Source: Mucilaginibacter sp. UR6-1
GTDB taxonomy: Bacteria; Bacteroidota; Bacteroidia; Sphingobacteriales; Sphingobacteriaceae
NCBI RefSeq assembly: GCF_020880975.1
Contig: NZ_JAJIWP010000001.1
Span: forward strand, 930,001-994,000
Length of the DNA stretch: 64,000 nt
Reading direction: 5' to 3'
Shown here: piece after piece, positions 44,898 through 52,890 of the stretch
Layout: each line of letters begins with the position of its first letter
How positions within the stretch are numbered: the stretch's first letter is position 1
Position numbers and translations under genes: made by a program
The notes under the pieces: model-generated
Told to the model about the DNA's origin: nothing
Databases searched by the model: none
Seen by the model: only the letters and a program-made list of their open reading frames with translations

Positions 44898-46733
44898 TTA
44901 AAAAAGTATGGAATAGGTTACTTTTTTGCCTATAGGCAGTATCAGCTCCTTTTTACCCCCGCTATCGCGAATGATGGGTTTAGCATTTTCATCATTCAGG
45001 TGCAGGTAATAAGCCTTATCGTTAACATAATACCAGCCTTTGCCTATGTTTTCTACCTTATCGGCCGCTAATAAGCGCAGGTATAATTTATCTTTGGGCT
45101 CGGCAAGTTCAATGGTACGCTCAATGCCGTGGCCACCATCCAGCACGGTGGTTTCATCAGTTACCTGTGTGCCGTAAATGGTATATTTAAAGGTGGGCTG
45201 CTTATCCTTATCCAGTTTATATCCGCCTGGTTTAAATCCGGTACCTGCGGTGTCAATCTGCCATGGGCTTCCGGCATTATCAAGCTTTTCTATAGCAGGC
45301 ATAGCGCTGCCAAATTGCAGGGCATAACCCGTAGCGCGTGATGAACCGTCGCCACGCTCGTGCCACATGGGGGTTGCATCTAAAAAGCCGCCGCGCCATA
45401 GTTGCACCAGCATACCGTTATCAGCATCGTAAGTATAATGTACCTGGGCGCTGCTGCCTATGTTAATGGCGTGAGTAACGCGTTTACCATCATTCAGATC
45501 GATAAAACAACGCAGTAAAGAGTTTTTACCTGTTACGTTGATGAGTATCGGGTCTATCATATCATTTGATACTACGTTGGCATCGCTCAGCAAGGCTTCG
45601 CGCACGCCAGGACCGGAAACAGATAGGGCAAGCGCGGGCTTTGCCCAGTCAACCACCTTGGCATAATACAGATCAAAGGGCGTTGTACCTTCCTTTAATG
45701 TGATCTTACCGGTACCGTTATTATCACTCAACGGCACAGCAATAGTATTGGCTACACGCAAAACACCGCTGCCGCCGGGTACACTCAGGTTAAAAGTATA
45801 CTCACCGGGTTCGGTAACTTTTATATCTCCGGTATAGTGTATCAGGAAATCATTTTGCAGTGTGCTTACGTTTGATGATAGCAGTACCGATGTGCCTTTC
45901 GCCTCGGGTTTAGCCGTTTTATAATCTGGCTCGCCATCAAATTTCCCTTTGTAAACCGCGTAAGCTAAATTCAATAATTCAGGGCGTGGTTTGTTAAAAA
46001 CGGTGTAGCTAATATTGCGGAACGCTACCGAACCATGATCGCCCTGCAAGCGTAACGGCCCCAAGGCAGCTTCCTGCAGGGTAAGCGCGCCGCGTGTCGG
46101 GCCTGAAAGTTCAACATCCTCCTGTATCTTGATGCCGTTTAGTTCAACCAGCAATACACGTGCGTTAGCCGTCTTTTTTCCGGCAGCATCAAATTTAGAT
46201 GCCTGGAATGATATTTTTATGTGTTGCCACAAACCCGGTGCCCTGGTTACATTCTGCCTTGGGGCATGGCCTTCATAACCTTTTTGCCCTTCGGGTTTGG
46301 CATCATCCCAACGCTCGTAAATACCGCCGTTATCTCTTGCCTTAACATCAGTTACACCCCAGCTATCGGCCAACTGTATCTCATATAATCCTTGCAAGTA
46401 AATGCCCGAGTTTGATCCCCTTGCCATCATATAATCCATCTCCAGATCAAGATCGCCGTGCTGCAGGTTAAACAAAATATCCTGACCCGGTTTTTTATCG
46501 TCGGACAGGTTAACCAGCACGCCCGATCCTTTAGTCACACGAACGCTATTTGGTTTATCGGGTTCCATAAATACGTCGCCGGCAATTTGCCAGCTTTTGG
46601 AGGGCTTAAAGGCCGACAGATCAGTTAGCGGCAGCTTGTTGAGCTGTCCATCCGTTTGTGCCCGGGCAGTTAATGCGCCACATAACCACACGGCCATGTG
46701 CACACCCCATATAATGCGTTTGCTTTTATTCAT
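44898..46733 (-). CDS. DUF1080 domain protein with PA14-like and C-terminal beta domains
   Basis: A 611-residue exported protein (signal peptide to about residue 25) and the first gene of the operon. Residues about 38-245 are a DUF1080 domain: DLDLEMDYMMARGSNSGIYLQG, YEIQLADSWGVTD, NGGIYERWDD, LRLQGDHGSVAFRNISY. Residues about 255-385 resemble a PA14/beta-sandwich (DFLIHYTGDIKVTEPGEYTFNL). The C-terminal 220 residues (MLVQLWRGGFLDATPMWHERGDGSS) resemble a module that I recall next to cytochrome and heme domains in large planctomycete-type dehydrogenases. It probably acts on the oxidised sugar produced by the downstream dehydrogenase-cytochrome (inference). Confidence 0.85.
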   Translation of the reverse strand: MNKSKRIIWGVHMAVWLCGALTARAQTDGQLNKLPLTDLSAFKPSKSWQIAGDVFMEPDKPNSVRVTKGSGVLVNLSDDKKPGQDILFNLQHGDLDLEMDYMMARGSNSGIYLQGLYEIQLADSWGVTDVKARDNGGIYERWDDAKPEGQKGYEGHAPRQNVTRAPGLWQHIKISFQASKFDAAGKKTANARVLLVELNGIKIQEDVELSGPTRGALTLQEAALGPLRLQGDHGSVAFRNISYTVFNKPRPELLNLAYAVYKGKFDGEPDYKTAKPEAKGTSVLLSSNVSTLQNDFLIHYTGDIKVTEPGEYTFNLSVPGGSGVLRVANTIAVPLSDNNGTGKITLKEGTTPFDLYYAKVVDWAKPALALSVSGPGVREALLSDANVVSNDMIDPILINVTGKNSLLRCFIDLNDGKRVTHAINIGSSAQVHYTYDADNGMLVQLWRGGFLDATPMWHERGDGSSRATGYALQFGSAMPAIEKLDNAGSPWQIDTAGTGFKPGGYKLDKDKQPTFKYTIYGTQVTDETTVLDGGHGIERTIELAEPKDKLYLRLLAADKVENIGKGWYYVNDKAYYLHLNDENAKPIIRDSGGKKELILPIGKKVTYSILF

Positions 46734-46990
46734 TTGGTTTATAATGTTTTGTGCTGTAGGCCTACTGCAATCGATTGCTTAATATAATACAGCAATTCGT
46801 TTGCTATAAAATTGATCTTAATTATTCATAAGGCATTGTATAATTTTAACCTTTGTTTGTATTATCTTAACCATTAAAGCGATTACGAATTTATTTAAAT
46901 GCGCAATAAAATGTATTAATATATATTGATAAATATTTATTGGCAAACAAATACCTACTTAACGGTATTTACGTTTTGGTAACTAATACA

Positions 46991-46998
46991 TATATTTG
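46991..46998 (+). promoter_or_regulatory. -7 promoter element (TATATTTG) for the RRM gene
   Basis: An exact TAnnTTTG match 26 bp before the ATG at 47025. Confidence 0.6.
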
Positions 46999-47024
46999 AA
47001 CTTACATCTACTCATTTTAAAAAA

Positions 47025-47402
47025 ATGGTCAAACTATTTATTGGCGGGCACCCGCTAAATATGGATGAGCTGCAACTGGTGCAGCTTGTTAGCCCCTACG
47101 GCCAGGTAGCTACTATTAAAATGGTGCGCGACAGGCAAACCAAAAAATCAAAAGGATATTCATTTTTAGAGATTACTGATACTGAAGGTGCTGAACGTAT
47201 TATGGAAGCACTGCAAGGTACTCCCTATGGCGATAAGGAATTAAAGATAAACATTGTTCCGCCGGAGGAGGCAGCACCTGCCAGAAGGCCACAGAGGCCG
47301 GGAGGTTTCAGAGCACCTACCTATGCCAAAGTTGAGCGCCATGGTTCATCATCCTACGGTAATGATGGCAACAAGCCAAAACGTCCGCGTAAGCAATTCT
47401 AA
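47025..47402 (+). CDS. RRM-type RNA-binding protein
   Basis: A 125-residue single-RRM protein. RNP2 is KLFIGGHP (3-10) and RNP1 is KGYSFLEI (43-50), both with aromatic residues for RNA stacking. The domain runs to about residue 80. A basic, Pro/Arg/Gly-rich disordered tail follows (PARRPQRPGGFRAP to KPKRPRKQF), typical of small bacterial RRM proteins that act in RNA metabolism, often at low temperature. It is monocistronic, with its own promoter box and terminator. Confidence 0.93.
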   Translation: MVKLFIGGHPLNMDELQLVQLVSPYGQVATIKMVRDRQTKKSKGYSFLEITDTEGAERIMEALQGTPYGDKELKINIVPPEEAAPARRPQRPGGFRAPTYAKVERHGSSSYGNDGNKPKRPRKQF

Positions 47403-47429
47403 TAATCCGGGAGATAATAAAAAAAATAT

Positions 47430-47460
47430 TAAAGAGCCGTACCTAAAGTGCGGCTTTTTT
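47430..47460. terminator. Terminator after the RRM gene
   Basis: Hairpin AGAGCCGTAC - CTAA - AGTGCGGCT (imperfect) followed by T6, between convergent genes. Confidence 0.65.
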
Positions 47461-48271
47461 AGTATTCAACCTGAACATTAAACCCTAAACCGCCAACGCC
47501 TACCCTCTCCCAACGGGCCTGGCTGGTTTCGCGCCAGATGAAGGGACCGCTCAAAAAGCTCGATGAGAACATAACACCACCACGGGCTGATTGTATCCAC
47601 TCCAAACTTACCAAAAAATCATCCTCAACATAAATATTGTACGGCTCAAGGTCAATGCTGATCTGTTCATCGTTCTTGCGAACCGTGACAAAAATATTCT
47701 GATGCTGCAATACCTGATCGGGTATGCCGTTTTTAATGCTATAAAAATTAAGCCTCATTTTAACCGAATCAACCGGGCCGGAAGATATGGAAGCATTAAA
47801 CCGTTTAATGAATGTTGGTGAACCCTTAATTTTAATAATGCGCCCCAGCTCATGGCCAAGCCTGCTACTTGAAAAACCCGAGTTGGATGATTTTGACTTG
47901 GTAGTATTACCTAATGTAGCCGTTTTCCACTTTTTAGGTTTAACGGTTACTTCTTTAAGCTTGATATTGTCTGGCTCGAGCTGTATAGCCTTGCCTTGAT
48001 AATTTGCCGAAAAGACAGATGATAATAACAATTTAGGCTGATAACCGATCATTGATATTTTAACCGTATCGTTTGTATTACCTTTCAGATCGATTTTGTA
48101 GCGACCGTTATCATCTGTTACGGTACCGGTTGCCTTACCTGCTATGCCTATATTAACATATGGCAGCGGCTGCCCGGTTTTAGCATCGGCAACAGTACCC
48201 TCAATTACCTGTGCGTATAATATATCGCAGCTTAAAATTAATAGTAAGGTGAAGGCATATTTTATCATCAT
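47459..48271 (-). CDS. Exported protein with carboxypeptidase-regulatory-like domain
   Basis: A 270-residue exported protein with a signal peptide to about residue 20 (SCDILYAQ). A carboxypeptidase D regulatory-like beta-sandwich (about 22-105) is clear: VIEGTVADAKTGQPLPYVNIGIAGKATGTVTDDNGRY, then LKEVTVKPKKW. Such domains open SusC proteins, but here no plug or barrel follows. Instead there is a Ser-rich linker (TKSKSSNSGFSSS) and a beta-rich C-terminal domain of about 140 residues that I do not recognise by name. Function is unknown. It starts 8 bp after the YitT-type gene, so the two are co-transcribed. ATG codons at 48271 and 48268 are both possible. Confidence 0.85.
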   Translation of the reverse strand: MMIKYAFTLLLILSCDILYAQVIEGTVADAKTGQPLPYVNIGIAGKATGTVTDDNGRYKIDLKGNTNDTVKISMIGYQPKLLLSSVFSANYQGKAIQLEPDNIKLKEVTVKPKKWKTATLGNTTKSKSSNSGFSSSRLGHELGRIIKIKGSPTFIKRFNASISSGPVDSVKMRLNFYSIKNGIPDQVLQHQNIFVTVRKNDEQISIDLEPYNIYVEDDFLVSLEWIQSARGGVMFSSSFLSGPFIWRETSQARWERVGVGGLGFNVQVEY

Positions 48272-48279
48272 AAAGTAGC

Positions 48280-49149
48280 TTAATGCAATCCTTTCCTTTT
48301 TAACAGGCCTCCGGTAGTATCTTCAATACTTTGCTGTACAATAAAGGCTTTAGGGTCTATCTCCAAAATCACCTGCTTTATTGAGGGTACCTCAAGGCGT
48401 GTGGCTACGGTAAAAACTATATCGCGGGTATCATTGATTTCGCCATCTTTACCGTAACCGCTTTTGCCCTGGTAAATGGTAACACCACGACCAAGCTGAT
48501 TGGTAATAATACGGCGTATAAGCTCGCTTTTGGTTGATATTACGGTGATGCCTGTGTATTGCTCCAAACCATTAAGTATTACATCGATCATTTTTGATGC
48601 CGCCAGGTAGGTAAGAATGGAATATAAGGCAGATTCTACGCCTAAAAACTTAGCGGCTGTAATAAATATAACCACATTAAAAATCAGGATAACATCATTC
48701 ACCTTAACTACCTGGGCTTTTTTACTTACCAGCAGCGCGGCTATCTCGGTACCATCAAGCACGGCACCTCCCCTGATGGCCAGCGCTATGCCTACACCTA
48801 TGAACAAGCCACCAAAAACTGCCGTAAGCAACTTATCTGATGTAACATCAGGTACATTGATAAAGGCCAGCGCTAATGAAAGCCCGGCAATAGCGGCCGT
48901 ACTCTTTATAGCGAAAAGTGTACCCAGTTTGTTATAACCCAGCCACAAAAACGGCACATTAATAACAAATATGAGTATAGCGATGGGTATGCCAAATATA
49001 TTAGACAATAACATGGAAATACCGGTTACGCCACCATCAATAAAATGGCTTGATAACAGGAATCCTTTAAGCCCGAAAGTTGCAGAGATAATACCGAGAA
49101 TAATGAGAATGGTATTGTTGATAATGGCCCTTTTGGAGAAGGTTGACAT
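48280..49149 (-). CDS. YitT family membrane protein (DUF2179)
   Basis: A 289-residue polytopic protein. Five to six membrane helices fill about 1-195, with GFLLSSHFIDGGVTGISMLLS, the signature region of the YitT family. The C-terminal DUF2179 domain (about 200-280) has TAITVISTKSELIRRIIT-like sequence and GRGVTIYQGKSGYGK. Transported substrate is unknown. A -7 box at 49162-49169 lies so close that ATG 49158 would be at or before the transcription start, so I prefer the ATG at 49149 (MSTFSKR). The difference is three residues. It is the first gene of a pair with the carboxypeptidase-regulatory-like gene. Confidence 0.9.
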   Translation of the reverse strand: MSTFSKRAIINNTILIILGIISATFGLKGFLLSSHFIDGGVTGISMLLSNIFGIPIAILIFVINVPFLWLGYNKLGTLFAIKSTAAIAGLSLALAFINVPDVTSDKLLTAVFGGLFIGVGIALAIRGGAVLDGTEIAALLVSKKAQVVKVNDVILIFNVVIFITAAKFLGVESALYSILTYLAASKMIDVILNGLEQYTGITVISTKSELIRRIITNQLGRGVTIYQGKSGYGKDGEINDTRDIVFTVATRLEVPSIKQVILEIDPKAFIVQQSIEDTTGGLLKRKGLH

Positions 49150-49161
49150 TTTCTTCATTCC

Positions 49162-49169
49162 CAAATATA
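49162..49169 (-). promoter_or_regulatory. -7 promoter element (TATATTTG) for the YitT-type gene
   Basis: An exact TAnnTTTG match on the minus strand, 12 bp upstream of ATG 49149. Confidence 0.45.
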
Positions 49170-49205
49170 CCTTTTTTAGGCCTAAAAGCCATTCCTAAAT
49201 TTTGT

Positions 49206-49213
49206 TACCTTTG
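49206..49213 (+). promoter_or_regulatory. -7 promoter element (TACCTTTG) for the DUF4920 gene
   Basis: An exact TAnnTTTG match 24 bp before the ATG at 49238. Confidence 0.6.
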
Positions 49214-49237
49214 TATTAAACTATTTACTAAGCATTT

Positions 49238-49711
49238 ATGAAAACATTGTTATTACTTGTAGCGAGCTTGTTTATTACCGCTGCAAGCTTTGCGCAAGAC
49301 GAGATCACACCGGCCGCGCCGGGCGTAACCTATGGCGATAAAATTACCGCCGCCAACTCCATAGCTTTAACGGAATTAAACACCAAACTGGCAAAAGACT
49401 CGGTTTACAAAGGCAAAATTACCGGCAAGGTGGTTGAAGTTTGTAAAAAGAAAGGGTGCTTTATGACGCTTACCCAACCAAATGGCGGCCCTATTATGGT
49501 ACGCTTTACGGATTATGCTTTTTTTATGCCGCAAAACATAGTAGGTAAAACTGTTGTGGTTGACGGTACCGCTAAAGTAAAAACAGTTAGCGTTGAACGT
49601 TTACAACATTTTGCCGCCGATGCCGGTAAAAGCAAAGAAGAAATAGCCAAAATAACCAAGCCTAAAAAAGACATCCAAATAATGGCTGATGGCGTACTGG
49701 TGATGGATTAA
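49238..49711 (+). CDS. DUF4920 domain exported protein
   Basis: A 157-residue secreted protein with a signal peptide to about residue 19 (ITAASFAQ). The DUF4920 domain has an OB-like layout: YKGKITGKVVEVCKKKGCFMTL with the conserved Cys-x4-Cys, then MVRFTDYAFFMPQNIVGKTVVVDG. Two Cys in the conserved block suggest metal or disulfide chemistry, but no activity is known to me. It is monocistronic, divergent from the YitT-type gene and flanked by a strong terminator. Confidence 0.88.
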   Translation: MKTLLLLVASLFITAASFAQDEITPAAPGVTYGDKITAANSIALTELNTKLAKDSVYKGKITGKVVEVCKKKGCFMTLTQPNGGPIMVRFTDYAFFMPQNIVGKTVVVDGTAKVKTVSVERLQHFAADAGKSKEEIAKITKPKKDIQIMADGVLVMD

Positions 49712-49728
49712 TCACTCAAAACACATAT

Positions 49729-49764
49729 AAAAATGCCCGGTATGATAATGTACCGGGCATTTTT
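49729..49764. terminator. Bidirectional terminator after the DUF4920 gene
   Basis: A 14-bp perfect inverted repeat AAAAATGCCCGGTA (49729-49742) and complement (49751-49764), with an 8-base loop. Confidence 0.85.
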
Positions 49765-49769
49765 GTTAG

Positions 49770-50305
49770 CTACCATTTCCAGTTAAGTTCTGTAATATAC
49801 TTTAAGCCATTTTTATTACAGATATCTGTGAGCTCATTTTTCAGATTATCAAATCTATCTGTGGTTTTCGGAACTATTATGGCGATTCCGCCTATTAAAT
49901 TTATGAATATATGTGAGCCTGTTTCACTTATATAGCTCAATCCTGTAAAGTTTAACTTGGTCTCAGAGTACGAGTTTGCTATTTCAAAGTGATCGGCAAG
50001 TATCTCTATCTTTCTTATCGCTACATCTTTAGTATACTGATCTTTAATGTATTTTTTATACTGGCTTATATAATGTGCTTTTTGATAGCGTGGATAAAAT
50101 AATAAAGTAACAAATCCTGTAATACCAAAACATATACCAAGCTATAAATTTTCTAACAGGTATAAACCTATAGCAAGCCCGAAAAACGCAATAGATAACC
50201 ATATCCAACTACCATTCATTGCTGTTTAGTTGTTTTACTTTTCGACGCTTTATAAAGTGAATAGGCTAAAAAATCATCTTCATTTAATGATAAAGTATAC
50301 TGCAT
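49770..50305 (-). pseudogene. Broken YcxB-like membrane protein gene
   Basis: A minus-strand gene remnant of about 178 codons. From ATG 50305, 29 residues (MQYTLSLNEDDFLAYSLYKA and a Lys-rich end) run to a TGA at 50218-50216. A +1-shifted frame (from 50219, overlapping ATGA) continues through two hydrophobic helices, crosses an in-frame TAG at 50144-50142, and stays open to the TAG at 49772-49770, ending TELNWKW. Start, two helices, charged stretch (FYPRYQKAHYISQYKK), an INLIGGIAIIVPK core and the ELNWKW end together match my recollection of YcxB-type proteins. It therefore appears inactivated by one frameshift and one nonsense codon. It lies 28 bp after lysC and fills most of the gap to the terminator. 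Confidence 0.65.
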
Positions 50306-50333
50306 AAGGTTTGGTTATAATAAATTGTTAAAA

Positions 50334-51590
50334 TTATTTAAGCACTAACTGTACTGTATTCCGGCTCTGCTGCTCAAGCAACAGTTCCTTACCGGCTATG
50401 TATGGCTCAATTGAACTATCCTTGTAGTGCCTTAAAGTGAGCAGGCTAAGCCCATCATTATATTTCACTTTAAAATCCCGTTTCAAATCATTTAACAATC
50501 CCTCGAATCGATCGGTGTTCATATCGATACATATTGAAAAACTCAGTGCCGAAGTTTGCAACACATTGGTTTTTACCAGATGCTTGGCAAATATGGCGAA
50601 TATGCCACTCAGGTGATGCTCGGTAATAAAGGAATAATCCTTGGTAGAAATAGATACTAATACCTGGTTATTCTTTACAATAACAACCGGTTTTTCAAAC
50701 ACCGGCAACACACCTTCCTTTATTACAGTACCCGGCGCATCAGGCTGGTTAAATGATTTTACCAATAGCGGTATACCGGCGTTTTGCAGTGGCTTTATGG
50801 TTTTAGGGTGGATAACCGTGGCGCCGTAATACGTCATCTCAATGGCCTCGTTGTAACTCAGTTCATCAAACTTTACCGTATCAGCAAACAGTTTAGGGTC
50901 GGCATTTAAAATGCCGGGTACATCTTTCCAGGTAGTAACCGATTCAGCCTTCAGACACGATGCAAATATGGATGCCGTATAATCCGATCCCTCACGACCG
51001 AGCGTAGTTGTAAAATTCTCTGATGTACCTCCCAAAAAGCCCTGGGTAACTACCAACCCTTTTTGCAGTAAAGGCGGCAAGCCCCGCTCAATTTCTTCGC
51101 AGGTTTTTTGCCAGTCTACCACGCCTTCGCGGTAGGTATTATCGGTGTGTATGTAACTGCGTACATCAAGCCATTTACTTGTAAGGCCAATGGCGTTAAG
51201 GTAAGCGTTAATTATGCGGGTTGATACCAGCTCGCCGATAGATACGATCTGATCATAAATAAAATCAAAATCATCATGCGGTTCATCCTCTATCATCCAG
51301 TCTATCTCAACAAAGGTATTCTGTATATCATCAAACACCGGATGGCCGGGCTCAAACAGCCGGCTTAAAATATTAAAATGATGGCTTTTAATATCCTCAT
51401 AAACCTGGTGCATATCATCATGCTGCCCAACATAAGCACGGGTAAGGGCTTCGAGCGCATTTGTGGTTTTACCCATGGCCGAAACCACGATAAGCAATTG
51501 CCCGCCGCTATACTGTTTAACTATGTTACCCAGGTTTATGATGCCCTCAGCATCTTTTACAGAAGCACCTCCGAATTTAAATACAAGCAT
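50334..51590 (-). CDS. lysC: Aspartate kinase
   Basis: A 418-residue monofunctional aspartokinase, the first step towards Lys, Thr and Met. The N-terminal kinase domain opens with KFGGASVKDAEG (5-16). TTLGREGSDYTASIFASCL carries the Asp-binding and catalytic region, followed by KDVPGILNADPK and YYGATVIHPKTIKPL. Tandem ACT domains occupy about 285-418 and would give feedback control; they are somewhat shorter and more divergent than in E. coli LysC. It is encoded 3 bp after a DUF3298 lipoprotein gene. Confidence 0.94.
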   Translation of the reverse strand: MLVFKFGGASVKDAEGIINLGNIVKQYSGGQLLIVVSAMGKTTNALEALTRAYVGQHDDMHQVYEDIKSHHFNILSRLFEPGHPVFDDIQNTFVEIDWMIEDEPHDDFDFIYDQIVSIGELVSTRIINAYLNAIGLTSKWLDVRSYIHTDNTYREGVVDWQKTCEEIERGLPPLLQKGLVVTQGFLGGTSENFTTTLGREGSDYTASIFASCLKAESVTTWKDVPGILNADPKLFADTVKFDELSYNEAIEMTYYGATVIHPKTIKPLQNAGIPLLVKSFNQPDAPGTVIKEGVLPVFEKPVVIVKNNQVLVSISTKDYSFITEHHLSGIFAIFAKHLVKTNVLQTSALSFSICIDMNTDRFEGLLNDLKRDFKVKYNDGLSLLTLRHYKDSSIEPYIAGKELLLEQQSRNTVQLVLK

Positions 51591-51593
51591 TTA

Positions 51594-52406
51594 TTATTTA
51601 ACGAATTGTGTTATTACGGTATTAGGCCGTAACAGCGGTTTAATTTGCGCGTAAGGTATCAGCAACTCAGTTTGCCCCGCGGCGTAAGGCTTAATCTCGT
51701 ATTGATTATACAAAAACCGTAACCCTACAGGCGTTACCATAAAGTTGCTGTTAAGTGCGAATTTGTTACTCTCAAAAAAGTAATTTGTTGCCAGCGATGC
51801 CGTATCGCTCAGCTTCTCATCCTTGCGGAATATTTTTTCGGCTATGGCAGTTAATTTAGGGCCGTATCCGTCAACCAGCAGATCATCCAGCGTCAGATCC
51901 TTATTGGCCTTTGTATCCCAATTAATAAACACCGTAGTGCTGCCGCCATGCGCCCCACCCTGAAATATGTAACCGCCAACTTCAATGGCTACCAAATTTG
52001 TATCCTGATGAATTACGCTGGCGTGGCTATCCATCTCAAAGTACATTTTGGTATCCGGATTTTCTTTTTTAAACGTTTCGTAATCACCTAAAAAGCGTTT
52101 GGCGTAAGCATTCAAACTACTATCAGCCTTGCCATCATAAGCGAACAGTACCAGCAGCTTATGCGTTACACTATCATTAAGCTTTTGCTGCCCTGTAAAT
52201 TCAGGGTACGTTACCTCGAAATGCGTGCAGGTGCTGTCAGCTTTATCGCCGCAATCCGCCGCGCGCTGCTGTATGGTTTTATAGGTATATTTAAGTGTAT
52301 CCCTGTAAATGGCATCTTTTTGTTCAACATGATCATCTGCCCAGTGGCATGATGCCAAAGTGGTAAGCAGAGCCGCAATTACAGTAAGGTTTTGTAATGT
52401 TTTCAT
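51594..52406 (-). CDS. DUF3298/RsiV-like lipoprotein
   Basis: A 270-residue predicted lipoprotein (leader LTTLASCHW, Cys20). The N-terminal part (about 60-150) has the DUF4163-like pattern VTYPEFTGQQKLNDSVTHKL. The C-terminal DUF3298 domain has GGYIFQGGAHGGSTTVFINWD, LTLDDLLVDGYGPKL and the final FLYNQYEIKPYAAGQTELLIPYAQIKPLL. Related domains occur in the anti-sigma factor RsiV, where they bind lysozyme; here there is no sigma partner, so that role is not implied. It lies between the GNAT and lysC genes in one operon. Confidence 0.88.
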   Translation of the reverse strand: MKTLQNLTVIAALLTTLASCHWADDHVEQKDAIYRDTLKYTYKTIQQRAADCGDKADSTCTHFEVTYPEFTGQQKLNDSVTHKLLVLFAYDGKADSSLNAYAKRFLGDYETFKKENPDTKMYFEMDSHASVIHQDTNLVAIEVGGYIFQGGAHGGSTTVFINWDTKANKDLTLDDLLVDGYGPKLTAIAEKIFRKDEKLSDTASLATNYFFESNKFALNSNFMVTPVGLRFLYNQYEIKPYAAGQTELLIPYAQIKPLLRPNTVITQFVK

Positions 52407-52419
52407 GCCGGTAATAACC

Positions 52420-52887
52420 TTAAAAGCTAAGTAATTGTTCTTTACTTAATGACGCGTTGAGCCAGCCGGCCTCAATAGCAGCGTTGTATTTATTATAAAA
52501 ATTAATGGCAGGTTCGTTCCAGTCAAGCACCTGCCAGCTCATGCCATTAAAGCCCAACGCTTGTGCTTCCTGTACAATACGGTCAAACAAAAGCTTACCC
52601 AGGCCACGGCCGCGCATGGTTTCGGTAACGTAAAAATCTTCCAGATACAAGCGGCAGCCTTTCCAGGTAGAAAAACGAATATAATACAAAGCAAAGCCTA
52701 CTATTAATCCATCTATTTCTGCCACATAAGCCTTCCATACCGGTTTAGCGCCAAAGCCCGCCTCTTCCAGCTCCTGCAAGGTAATGGTCACTTCCTGGGG
52801 CGCACGTTCATAAATGGCCAGCTCATTAACCAACTCTAAAATTCGGCGGCAATCATCTTTAACGGCAACTCGTAAATTCAGGTTCAT
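52420..52887 (-). CDS. GNAT family N-acetyltransferase (diamine acetyltransferase-like)
   Basis: A 155-residue acetyl-CoA-dependent N-acetyltransferase. An N-terminal ILELVNELAIYERAPQEV segment like that of spermidine/diamine acetyltransferases is followed by LYLEDFYVTETMRGRGLGKLL, whose RGRGLG loop binds the acetyl-CoA pyrophosphate. WQVLDWNEPAINFYNKYNA then completes the fold. Substrate (a polyamine, amino acid or other amine) is not certain. It starts 3 bp after yggS and precedes the DUF3298 gene by 13 bp. Confidence 0.9.
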   Translation of the reverse strand: MNLNLRVAVKDDCRRILELVNELAIYERAPQEVTITLQELEEAGFGAKPVWKAYVAEIDGLIVGFALYYIRFSTWKGCRLYLEDFYVTETMRGRGLGKLLFDRIVQEAQALGFNGMSWQVLDWNEPAINFYNKYNAAIEAGWLNASLSKEQLLSF

Positions 52888-52890
52888 GGC

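Noticed and set aside
51594..52406. DUF3298/RsiV-like lipoprotein as an anti-sigma factor
   Set aside because: It has a lipoprotein leader, no cytoplasmic anti-sigma domain and no neighbouring ECF sigma gene.
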